Origin: Epithemia pelagica
Lineage: Eukaryota > Bacillariophyta > Bacillariophyceae > Surirellales > Surirellaceae
Reading direction: 5' to 3'
Length of the DNA: 64,000 bases
NCBI GenBank assembly: GCA_946965045.2
Contig: OX337237.1
Span: 2,914,001 to 2,978,000 of the forward strand
This document shows, in pieces, positions 9,603 through 18,614 of this stretch. The notes beneath the pieces were generated by a model. The model searched no databases, was not told where the DNA came from, and worked only from the letters and a program-made list of their open reading frames with translations. Each line of letters starts with the position of its first letter. The stretch's first letter is position 1. The translations under genes were made by a program, and so were the position numbers.

Positions 9603-11142
9603 ATGCAAGATCAAACTCAGCAATCTTGCGCAACAGTCGATGATAAAAGAATGAACCACAGCATGAGCTCGCAAGTGCATGGCGTTGCGTATGGACGCTC
9701 AAGAACCAACAATGTATGCTTTCCATTTCGTTTGCTAAAAGGGCTCTTGTTGCTTTTCGTGCCATTTCCCATTGCCGCCACTTCCAGTCCGATTCCTCAA
9801 CAGCAGTGTAAACAAGAAGATACATCGCTATCTTTAGTAGATCAAGTGATTGACTGGACGCGCTCCAATGGTGGATTCATCCACGAAAAGGTCGTGAATC
9901 AACAAATTGGTCCTGGACTCAGTGGTTTATACTCCACGGGTCCCATTGCCGAGGGAGAACTTCTCATGAGCATTCCTTGGCATCTCATCATTCGGCCTGG
10001 CTCAAATCTCTCTCGCAGTGTATATGAAGATGAACAGGACGAAGATGAAGAATACGAAGATGACGAATATGAAGATGAAGAATACGACGATGAAGAAGAC
10101 GGTGATGGGTATTTGTCTTGTTCCACAGTCCGTAATGTCCGAGATGCCGTGACGGGAAAGAAAAAACTGGATCCTTCGTGCCAAACTCCCTATGAACAAT
10201 ATTTATCGACCCGATCGCGTGAGTACCATCCATGGTTCTGGTCAAAGCCAGGCCAGGTGCTGTTACAAGAACTGTTGGAGGAAAGTGGCATTGAAGTCAA
10301 TGCCGACTATGAGGACTGGAATGAAACATGGGTAGAGCAATGCGGAGAAGAAGCGGATGAGGGTATTTTGCAGGCTATTTTTCTTTTGCGAACGCGTGGA
10401 GAGGGAGATGATATGAATCTTTTGGTCCCCGTGGGAGATATACTAAACCATCGTGTACGTGGAGCTTTGTAAAAAACTGTGCTTGCAATTCTCGGACTGT
10501 GTTTGTAACTCACACGTGAGGGCTATTTCATGTACGCCACTTCTTTCTGATTAGAATGGCAATTTCACCAATGTCGACATTGTCGTCCAGGACGACAAAG
10601 AGGTCCTATACGTTGCAAAACGAAACATTCGGGCTGGAGAGCAACTTTCCAATTCCTACAATCAAAATAGGTATTGTCGGCGCTGCTTTTCCAACGCTCG
10701 GAGCTCCGACTCATTTTTTGTGACCTCGCAACTCTTTGAGTACTACGGTTTTGTCGAGAACCCACCTCAGCGATGGGTCGTCACCGACGCCCGACTCGTT
10801 TTTGATCTTGTGCAATCGGCGGAAGGTAACAAGGAAGCGTCCTGCCGTTCATTGAGCGACTGTCCTTCGACCAATCTCACTATTCAGCACGCCGTTTCAC
10901 CCAGTCAAGATGGATTAACGGTTCTGACAGAGAAGCTTGAATCCTTGAAAGAATTTGAGGAAAAGCACAAAACTCGGAGTGACCTTCCCTCCCATGAGCT
11001 TTTGCAACTATTTGCCTTTCATCGAGCAATTGTGACGGCATACTCGTTGGTACTGCAACAATCGGAGGGACAAGAGCTTCGGTCGCATGTGTGGGAGCTG
11101 GGAGAAACGGAATGGTATCGTGAGCCCCATCCACAGCCATGA
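9603..11142 (+). CDS. SET-domain methyltransferase, SETD3/Rubisco-LSMT-like, two exons
   Basis: Exon 1 is 9603-10454, exon 2 is 10555-11142; splicing gives about 479 aa. The split SET domain is seen in order: GPGLSGLYSTGPIAEGELLMSIP (SET start), PYEQYLSTR and HPWFW (inserted helical region), GDILNH-RNGNF spanning the intron (the DxxNH AdoMet-binding motif), and VAKRNIRAGEQLSNSYN (the GEQ...Y catalytic end), then YYGFVENP and a helical Rubisco-LSMT substrate-binding C-terminus. Family members methylate Lys or His of proteins such as Rubisco, aldolase or actin. A hydrophobic stretch (LLKGLLLLFVPFPIAATSS) near residue 45 could be part of a signal or plastid-targeting presequence. Odd: an acidic D/E/Y repeat (about 10024-10105) is inserted in the SET domain. 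An alternative start is the ATG at 9651. Confidence 0.8.
10455..10554 (+). other. Spliceosomal intron of the SET gene (100 bp)
   Basis: Donor GTACGT follows a CGT codon in phase 0, and the acceptor is the pyrimidine-rich TTCTTTCTGATTAG. Joining restores the DILNH-RNGNF motif in one frame; the unspliced frame stops at 10472. Confidence 0.85.
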
Positions 11143-11692
11143 TGCACGGGTTCAATCCTGCTTTGTCGCCCTCCTCGTTGCATCTAAAAACGACCATTGG
11201 TTCATGACGTGCCCAAACAAGCCTATTGGCTTACTCCTTTGTCCTTGTGGAGCGTTGAAAGCGTCCAAACCATTGTCCATGTAATCATTTTTCTTGTTGT
11301 AAATGTATTTCCCTTTTCATGCCCATAATGAAATACGTAATAACTAGGTGTAGGAAGAGACTAGCTAGGCCATCTGGGTCTGGGGCCTAACCTGTCACTC
11401 TCCCCACCGGATTACTCCCGAGATTTCGTGCTTGCCTCTTTTTTATGTGCATGAATCTTCGCACATTCACGAAACCACACGACTCATCCTTCCGCTTGGG
11501 GGTACCCGCCGGATTTGTGTCACGAATGGACATACCCCCCAGCGGGGGTGAGTCATGAGGATTAGTGATTCTGTAAGAAGAATCGTTCATTACGGGTTTA
11601 GGGTTAACGGTCCGTCCTTCCACCCGGTCTTTCTTTTTAAAATGTAAAAGTTTGCGCTAATTGATCCTCGACGATGATGATGAGAGACCAAA
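11143..11692. other. Intergenic, no gene seen
   Basis: Contains GC-rich short inverted matches around 11500-11550 (GGGGGTACCCGCC and CCCCCAGCGGGGG). No recognisable gene. Holds the SET 3' UTR and the promoter of the RHS-like gene. Confidence 0.4.
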
Positions 11693-13201
11693 ATGCACGG
11701 GAGACAGAATGAATTGAGGTCCTTACATTCTATTATGTCGTCCGTACAAGAAGAGACTTCCCGTCGGCTGCGATGGGAAATGCGAGAAAACGGACAATGC
11801 GTGGTGTGCAAAGGAGACATGGATTGGCCGGCAGCGGACTCCGACACGCTGTTTGTGAATCCTGCATACGTGTCGTTGTACTCGGAATGTCTGTCTCTAT
11901 GGGGCGGTGGCATCCAAGCTATATTCGTGAAGGGTACACCGGGTATTGGAAAGTCTTGCTTGCTCGACTATGCCCTTTTTCGATTTCTTATGGAGCAAAA
12001 AACGGTGTTGTTTGCGGATTGTCCCTCCGACTGCATCTATAAGTTCTATCCACCATGAAAAGGTGGCGGCTACGAATTGTTTCAAGGTGTATTTCATGCT
12101 TTGACGAAGCTGGACGTGGCTCGCAGCACAGCCGTAGATGTGGTGCTGTTTGATCCTCACGAGAACGCCATGGAAACGCAGCGTTACACACGGAAGCATT
12201 TTTTTGGAAAGAACATTTTGGTTGCCGTGTCTCCGGATCCGGAGAACTGCAAAAAACTCTTGAAAGCAACAGCGCTAAGTCAGGCAATTCTCTACTTGGG
12301 CACACTTTCGCTTGCAGAAGCGAAGCAAATGCGGAGCACACTCTACACCAATTCGGTCTCGGAAGAGCTATTGACTAGGCGATACACGAACATTGGAGGT
12401 GTTCCGCGGTACCTCTTTTCGAAATTGCTGCCGAATGGCGATGACTCAGCACTCAAGCAAGTAAAACAAAAGCAGGAAAAATCTCTGAGACAAGCTGTAG
12501 ATCAACCACAAGTCATTGATGGTGGCGAAGTGGATGCCGCGTTTAAGCACCTATGGTCTCTTTATTTCCTCCAACCTCTCCGTAACAGTGATGGTACCGT
12601 CGACTATTATCACTACTCGATCGAACTTTGTAGCGAAGATGCCCGGATGAGGCTTCGTGACCGCTTGATGGAAAAAGAAGTCAAATCTTTATGGGCGCTG
12701 TATGACAACACTCTCGATCAAAATGACACTTTGAAGGGAATTCGGTTCGAGGCGTATGCCCACAAGAAAATTCTCGCGGAGGGGGTCACCGGAATCGCGC
12801 AGAGCCTGACGACAACCGGCACCGAATCCGCTACAAGACAGTTCACCATCCCAGCATTATTGCCCAAAATTGTCTTGAAGGACAACAACAACTTTGGTCA
12901 GCCTCTGACGGACGATATTCTTGAGGCACGAAAGAACCCAAGTGGAGGCTACCTGCTGCCACACTTGTCGGATTTCCCGGTCCTCGATTCTGTCTTTACT
13001 TTTACAACCGGTACCGTACCACTTCAGATGACGGCAGGACGAAGCAAAGCACTTTCCGCAACTGCAGAAACTCTGTTTCATGGCTTGGGGTGCTTCGAGC
13101 TATTCTTTGTTGTTCCCGACGATAGAACAATGTCGCGCAAGTTAGTGGGCGGACCGAACCAGCTGAGGCAGTTCCGAATCATTTTGAGGGAAGGTTCTTG
13201 A
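11693..13201 (+). pseudogene. RHS/Crinkler-type P-loop NTPase interrupted by an in-frame TGA
   Basis: One reading frame runs from the ATG at 11693 to the stop at 13199-13201, broken only by TGA at 12056-12058. Before the stop: a C-x2-C pair (CVVCKGDMDW) and AIFVKGTPGIGKSCLLDYAL, a good Walker A. After the stop, still in frame: VVLFDPHEN, then NILVAVSPDPENCKKLL, then YTNIGGVPRYLF, a signature of RHS (retrotransposon hot spot)/Crinkler NTPases, and a C-terminal block with LDSVFTFTTG...LQMT and FELFFVVPDD that resembles the nuclease-like end of RHS proteins. Full length would be about 500 residues. This family is known in trypanosomes, oomycetes and other eukaryotes. With a single lesion the gene is either freshly dead, expressed as a truncated protein, or affected by a sequence error. 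It is related in superfamily, not in close sequence, to CRN1-4. Confidence 0.65.
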
Positions 13202-13765
13202 AAAAAACGTATTTCATTCTCAAGCGCTACGCCAATCCCACACACCGTCCAGCACTTGAACGGCACTTCCCGTAGAACGACTTTGGACAGACGTGCTCCA
13301 GCCAGTATTCATCAAGATCTGTGCATAGTATTATTTCTGCGTTCGTCCCTTTACAGATATTGACTGGGGGATGGCTTAAGTTGAGGAAATGACTTGTCCA
13401 TGTAATGGCGGACTGACTCTTTCATCATCATGGGATGAGCCTTTTCTCTTGTTGATAAAAAATGCACCAAAACTCCCGGTACACCGGGTTTAAAGAATGC
13501 CATTGAGTCTTTGTTGGCAGGGCGACCGTTTAGCTAAATATGTTTAGCAGTTGCGTCACCATAATCTGCACCAATCGATCTCCTGTAGGTTCAAGAGAAA
13601 TCCATCCGTAGTTGTTGTAGATTGTTTTTTTTTTGGTTTTGATCGGCCACCAGGCTAGAGAGGCTATAGTTATTCACTGCCTTATTGTCGAGAGACCCGA
13701 AGAGACAACCTCCGAAAAGACTGACATTTTGTCGTCCTCGTCCTCATTTTGGGCTTCTCCTCTAG
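13202..13765. other. Intergenic, no gene seen
   Basis: Downstream of the RHS-like gene. It contains a T9 tract near 13626-13634 and no recognisable coding or repeat structure. Confidence 0.4.
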
Positions 13766-14216
13766 ATGCTCCCATCTTCCTCGTCTGCCGTATGTACTAA
13801 GTTGGTAGTGGCTTCCACCGACATCGACGTGATGTCCGACACAATAAGATCAAACCTAGCTAGAGACGCGCGAATTGATGACGCAAAAGTGTCTCTCCTC
13901 ATGCATTAAGGAAGGGGTTGATGCAGCAAAGAGAACCAGGCTGTGACATGTGGCTCATCTAGCCAAGGACCCTGTTGTTGATAGCTACTAAAAAGCTGCT
14001 CTAGCAACTCCTAGTCATTGGGAGGAAGCCATCGAGGAAGCTGCACTTGCATTTGTGGAACATGCAGAGACAACAAAGCGCCGGGAAGCACCTAATGGGC
14101 CGGCCAAGGCGGCTCCGAAGTGGCGGCTCTTCACTGTGTCGGCAATGAAAGAGATGGACAATCACTTTGCCCTTCATGAACTAACTGATATAAACTTAAG
14201 GGGGCCGCGAATTAGA
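13766..14216 (+). pseudogene. Degenerate short coding remnant, unknown family
   Basis: An ATG at 13766 opens a 47-codon frame (contains STDIDVMSDTIRSNLARDAR). Beyond its stop at 13907 a second frame with two internal stops reads KEGVDAAK, HVAHLAKDPVV, HWEEAIEEAALAFVEHAET, PKWRLFTVSAMKEMDNHFAL. The composition looks coding and the pieces are in one orientation, so this may be a decayed gene or transposon fragment. No family was recognised. Status is uncertain. Confidence 0.25.
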
Positions 14217-14449
14217 TGAGCCACATTGCACCGAGCCTACCTAGAGAAGGGCACATTACTAATAGGTGCTGGAGATGCCGGCGAGAGACAGTTCATGGAA
14301 TGGTCTTTTGGGTTTTTTGTGGCAATACGAAGACTGGCCGTAGGAAACAATGGTCGCCAGGCGTCGTTTCCGCGCCTGTCATGCTGAAATCGCCAGCATA
14401 TGCAACTGAGCGCGGGGAGACCTCCTCATCACAACAAGGTACTTTGTCA

Positions 14450-14472
14450 CCAAAAAATGCGTTCCAACGTCT
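14450..14472 (+). promoter_or_regulatory. 23-bp promoter motif shared by ST2 and ST3
   Basis: A 23-bp sequence with core AATGCGTTCCAACGTCT, preceded by CCAAAA, occurs here about 140 bp before the ST2 ATG and again, in the same orientation relative to the gene, before ST3 (34707-34729). Both are preceded by a GCGCGGGG block 25-75 bp further upstream. A diverged copy precedes the ST3-derived fragment at about 45487-45509. Likely a shared promoter or 5' UTR element inherited with the gene family. Confidence 0.45.
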
Positions 14473-14609
14473 CGTCTCTCCCTCTCCATCTCCATATATT
14501 ATGTGATGCGATAATCTCTTCTACCGTCCTTTTGTCTACATGCGACCAAACGAGTGCTTTGGGCCGGTAACCAACAATACAAGCAAAAAGACGCGCCAAC
14601 CACCGAGCC

Positions 14610-16703
14610 ATGTCACGCCGATTGTGGCGAATGGTGACAGGACTCTTGCTGGTTGTGGCAAGCCTCATCTTGTTGCTTGTGAATCTCAGTTGGAGTGTTT
14701 CACAACAACTCGTGGTGTGGACGGATCCAGTGCCGCTACCAGAATGGTCCGTTTTGGAGAACGACAAAGCGCAAGAACCTCGGGGGAAGGCGAACCACAC
14801 CACTACCCATCCACTAACAACCAACACCAGCAGTAATAGCCATGTGGCTTCCGTCAAGCAGGAAACTGCTCCACGGCATCCTTCTCTCCTTAAAGCTCTC
14901 CAGAAACATGGCCGTTCTGCCAATCCTGTCGTGGCAAAAAGAAGTTATCTGGACATTACCAACGATACATCGATTCGGTCCTGGAAGTGCGGCTTGACCC
15001 AAACCCCTCTGATTTTTGTCCATCTGGCCAAGGCCGGAGGTGGTTCCATTCGACGACGGATTGCCTACAGTGCCGTCCAGTATACGCGATCGCTCCATCA
15101 ATGGGGTCAACCCCACTTGGATCAATCCTATTACCCCATTCGACGAAAACGACAACCACCCAATGGTACAGTCCACCCCCATCTCCAGCACGACAAGGAC
15201 AAGGCATATTTTTGCAACAGTGGTCATTATCAATACATGCCCATTCCTCAGCATCGGACCTATGAAGGAACTCGGGTGTGTACGGCCACGACACCTCTCG
15301 GACAAGCCATGGCGTGTCCAGAACCCGAACGACGCTCCACAACAACATCAACATCAACCAGCACATGCTATTCGAACCAGGATCGTGTCGTCTATGTGGG
15401 TCACAATGGTTTTGGTACGGAAGTGCATTGGTTGTCCCAATCCTTTTTGGAATCGTGGTGGAATACCGAGTGGGTCAACCAGCTGCACGAGCACAACACG
15501 AAGAAAGATGCAACCTATTTATCGTTGCAATGGCAACATCGTCATCAATTTGGAGATGCACAGCATTCGCACGGCAACGACGCAGCCTTGCGGCAACGTC
15601 GTCAGGACACGATTGATCAAAGGACCAATCGTTTCTTGTCAGCATTTCCTGCCTTTTCGTCGTTGGGCACCAACACGAATAATACCAGCAGTGTGGGAAA
15701 TCCTCAAATGTCTTCCATACATAGAGGGCGGGCCTATGCCGCCCTGTATGCTTCCGTACCAGTCCTGCGGGTCGTGTTGATGCGGGAACCCTTTGCCTGG
15801 TTGGGATCCAAATTTGCCTGGCATGACTTGTCGCAACGAGGAGGTGTCGTTTGTGATGACATTGCCTATGCCACAGCAGGGGCCGGTCATTTCAATATTT
15901 ATCGAGAATGGAATCAAAGTCAGCTGGTAGAACTTGAACAGCAACAACCAGAGCGACAACCACAGACATACAACAACAACAACAACAACAACAACAACCT
16001 CTCGTCTCCCCACCAAACACAAGCACAGACGGCACCACGGATACGACGACCACGACGACGGGGATGGCAACGAAACCCCAAACCGCCTGGTTTTTCGGGA
16101 TCTTGGGCTCCGGGATGGATGCGACGATATGCCTTGAATCAAGTCTATGATTTATGTGGATCCGATTGTCGTGTACGCCATTTCCAAAATCGTTCCACCC
16201 TGACGGAGATTGTGGCGCAAGCCGAATGGAATTTACGACATTCCTTTGCGGTCGTGGGTATTTTGCCAGATTATCACAAAGAAAACGAACCAGGAGAAGA
16301 GCCTCGTACTCTCCAGTTGTCTAGCAATACAACAAGGTCGGACACACTCACGAATCCACCTCGTCGTCCCAAACCAATAGCAAAGGGTGGTTCCGAACAG
16401 TTTTTGGAACTGTTGGCGCAGCGAATCGACTACTTGGATACGATTGTACAACCTCCAGTGCTTCGTCGGGCACACAATTCGTCCGTGTCCTCCGAGGATG
16501 TAGGACACAGTACGGCCAAGATTCATTCCACGGTGGGACGGGAACAAGCCTGCAAACAACGATTTCGAGACTCCTCCTTTCAACAAGCGGTACTGCAGGC
16601 GTCACCCGAAGTGGCCGCGTTGGTGCACTTGTACAAGGTAGCTGTCCAAGTCAATCAATTCCAACAAGCCGAACTCGAGGCTTGTCGTGCTGGTAATAGT
16701 TGA
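14610..16703 (+). CDS. Sulfotransferase-like type II membrane protein, paralog ST2
   Basis: 697 aa, single exon. Signal-anchor at about residues 9-28 (LLLVVASLILLLVNL) after MSRRLWRM. IFVHLAKAGGGSIRRRIAYS (about 135-154) corresponds to the PAPS 5'-phosphosulfate loop, and VVLMREPFAWLGSKFAWHDL (about 388-407) to the 3'-phosphate segment. It shares with ST1 and ST3 the CNSGHYQYMPI, YEGTRVCTA, YVGHNGFGTEVHWLS, GWMRRYALNQVYDLCGSDCR and ASPEVAALVHLYKVAVQVNQ blocks. An Asn homopolymer tract (AAC repeat, about 15973-15999) and a Gln/Pro/Arg-rich insert separate the 3'-phosphate segment from the Trp/Met block. Expected to act in the Golgi lumen on glycans or glycoproteins; the acceptor is unknown. 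Confidence 0.7.
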   Translation: MSRRLWRMVTGLLLVVASLILLLVNLSWSVSQQLVVWTDPVPLPEWSVLENDKAQEPRGKANHTTTHPLTTNTSSNSHVASVKQETAPRHPSLLKALQKHGRSANPVVAKRSYLDITNDTSIRSWKCGLTQTPLIFVHLAKAGGGSIRRRIAYSAVQYTRSLHQWGQPHLDQSYYPIRRKRQPPNGTVHPHLQHDKDKAYFCNSGHYQYMPIPQHRTYEGTRVCTATTPLGQAMACPEPERRSTTTSTSTSTCYSNQDRVVYVGHNGFGTEVHWLSQSFLESWWNTEWVNQLHEHNTKKDATYLSLQWQHRHQFGDAQHSHGNDAALRQRRQDTIDQRTNRFLSAFPAFSSLGTNTNNTSSVGNPQMSSIHRGRAYAALYASVPVLRVVLMREPFAWLGSKFAWHDLSQRGGVVCDDIAYATAGAGHFNIYREWNQSQLVELEQQQPERQPQTYNNNNNNNNNLSSPHQTQAQTAPRIRRPRRRGWQRNPKPPGFSGSWAPGWMRRYALNQVYDLCGSDCRVRHFQNRSTLTEIVAQAEWNLRHSFAVVGILPDYHKENEPGEEPRTLQLSSNTTRSDTLTNPPRRPKPIAKGGSEQFLELLAQRIDYLDTIVQPPVLRRAHNSSVSSEDVGHSTAKIHSTVGREQACKQRFRDSSFQQAVLQASPEVAALVHLYKVAVQVNQFQQAELEACRAGNS

Positions 16704-17027
16704 CAAACAACAGGATCCCAGAAAGTAGGATAGAAAAGTTCTTGGCAGCATAGGCACTATGGCTTTTGGTCTGGTTTTAGGTTTCAGAACGCGAATCGCA
16801 GGACCCTATTCACTCTCATGTCACAATGATATCAAGTAGGATCGTCTCATTTTAGGTTTCATCCCACTCCAGTTCCATTGGTACAAAACTAGAGGTAGTA
16901 GAGGACAATGCTAGAGATTGAGCTATACTCTTTAGCGATCTATCTATCGCCTTCGAGGGGTAGCTTTTTTCGTCCGTCCATCGTCGATCCTTTTGCAAAA
17001 AAAGACGATTCTGCGAGAGACTATACC
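16704..17027. other. Intergenic, no gene seen
   Basis: Between ST2 and the small three-exon gene on the same strand. It contains a direct repeat of TTTTAGGTTTCA (about 16775 and 16851). Presumed ST2 3' UTR and the downstream promoter. Confidence 0.4.
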
Positions 17028-17929
17028 ATGGCGACGGCAGAACTCAAACCAGGTATGAACCGTCGTCCTCCAACAATCCATCCATGCGAGTATTAGAATG
17101 TGTGTACGTCACACGACGCGACATTGCGAACATGAATGTTCGGCGCTTCGCCCAACGTTTGATTTCATCCTGATGCTGTGTAACGACCACTATGTGCTTC
17201 GATGTTGGTTTTGTTGCTGTTGCCCACTCGCACTTGTATTGTTTTATGGATGGTTTGGAATGGAATTCTCATTTTCATGAATGTTGTTGTTTGTGCAGGT
17301 CAAAAGTTTCCGACTCCCACCCCCGGGTTTGGGGATCGAGTGTTTTATGAAACCTTGTTGCGACAACGTCCCGATTCGGCCATGGCACAGGAATGGTAGG
17401 TTCCATTTTCGTTGGTTTTGGGGGCAAAGAAACGTGTGGTTGTGTGGACCAAACAGTAAAATTGTATGAAAGGGACAGGGGGATTTCATGAAAAGGATTC
17501 AGGAGAGCAGGGTCCCCAGTAATCATAGAGTCCAGCTGTCTCGTTCTCGATCATCTGTTTGGTTCGATCACAGTCGAATATTGGTCCGACCACTCGACAC
17601 GAACCAGTTGGCCGACAACTTCACCAAATCTCACACAGTCTCTTGTGTGCTTTTCACTGTGGGGTAATCTCGTCGTCGTACGTACTACTACTTCGATTTC
17701 TATTTCCAGGTGTGTTTCCTATGGTGTCTTGCCACAAGCCCAAGCCAAACGCTTGAATCAAGTCATTTTGGAACGCAAAAAACAATCCAAATCGTTGGCG
17801 CCCTTGACCAGTCCTTCCAAGAATAAACGAACCGAGGAGCCGGCGCGGTCCAAAAAAGTCAAACGAAGCGCGGAAGAAGACACGAAACCCAAAAAGAAGA
17901 AAAAGAAAGTCAAGTCCGAAGATTCCTAG
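17028..17929 (+). CDS. Small Lys-rich conserved hypothetical protein, three exons
   Basis: Exons 17028-17052, 17299-17395 and 17710-17929 (25+97+220 = 342 nt) give 113 aa. Introns are GT-AG (GTATGA...TTGTGCAG and GTAGGT...TTTCCAG), and the frame is kept across both junctions: GGT at the first and TGG at the second. The globular part reads PTPTPGFGDRVFYETLLRQR, PDSAMAQEWCVSYGVLPQAQ; the C-terminal third is a Lys/Arg/Ser/Glu-rich tail with several nuclear-localisation-like clusters (KKVKR, KPKKKKKKVK). This suggests a small nuclear or nucleolar protein. No domain name can be given; the GFGDRVFYExL block looks conserved. The gene converges on the WDR53-like gene. Confidence 0.7.
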
Positions 17930-18614
17930 GTATTAGTGATTCCGTTCGATTTGTCACAATCAATGCCGTTGGAGGAATGGAGCGGAAGTAGTGCGCACAA
18001 GGGAAACGACAGACTGTCTGAAATGGCTCTGTGGGGGCATTTCTTTGGGGGGAAAGAATCGAGTAGTTTGCAGGTGTAGGTGGGAATGGAGCAACCAAAC
18101 CACACGACAAAACATGACGACGACGACAAGCATTTTCCAGCTACTTGTTTCCCGGTATAGAATGGTTCGTGGTCGTAGAGGAGGGTCTTGTGTGAATATG
18201 CAGTCCTGTATTGCTGATAAAAGGATGGGAGCATTTGGTCATTGTCCCAACCCGTCTCGAGACGTGGGCGAGCAGTGGTTTGTAGTAGTAAAGCTGCTGT
18301 TGTATAAAGGGGATGCCCTCGCGTCTGTGGTGTTGTGTAGTATAGCTTCTATGGTCTTCTTGGAAGGAAGGAGGCTTTCTTTCTGGAGCTGCCACGTCAA
18401 ATCAAGCAAACGATACCGTGATGGCGCCTAGGTTCTGTTTGGATGTAGGCGTCTGCCATCCCATCCATGTTTTACGGGCGAATGGCGATTGGCCCAGGCA
18501 TCATTTGCCGTTCCAAAAGAGGGGAGCCGCAACGGACGACCGCAGCAAACGTGTGTCTGTGGGAGAGTTGGTGGTTTGGAACTGCCCTCCCTCGTTTCTA
18601 CCCACACCAAAGTG
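17930..18614. other. Intergenic between convergent genes
   Basis: 3' flanks of the Lys-rich protein gene and of the WDR53-like gene. Open frames here are short and lack any recognisable motif. Confidence 0.4.

Noticed and set aside
11594-11606. GGGTTTAGGGTTA as a telomeric repeat
   Set aside because: Only about two units of a telomere-like word and no array; chance or a relic too short to interpret.
12056-12058. TGA in the RHS-like gene as a selenocysteine codon
   Set aside because: No selenoprotein family fits and the position is not a Cys/redox site; a nonsense mutation or error is simpler.
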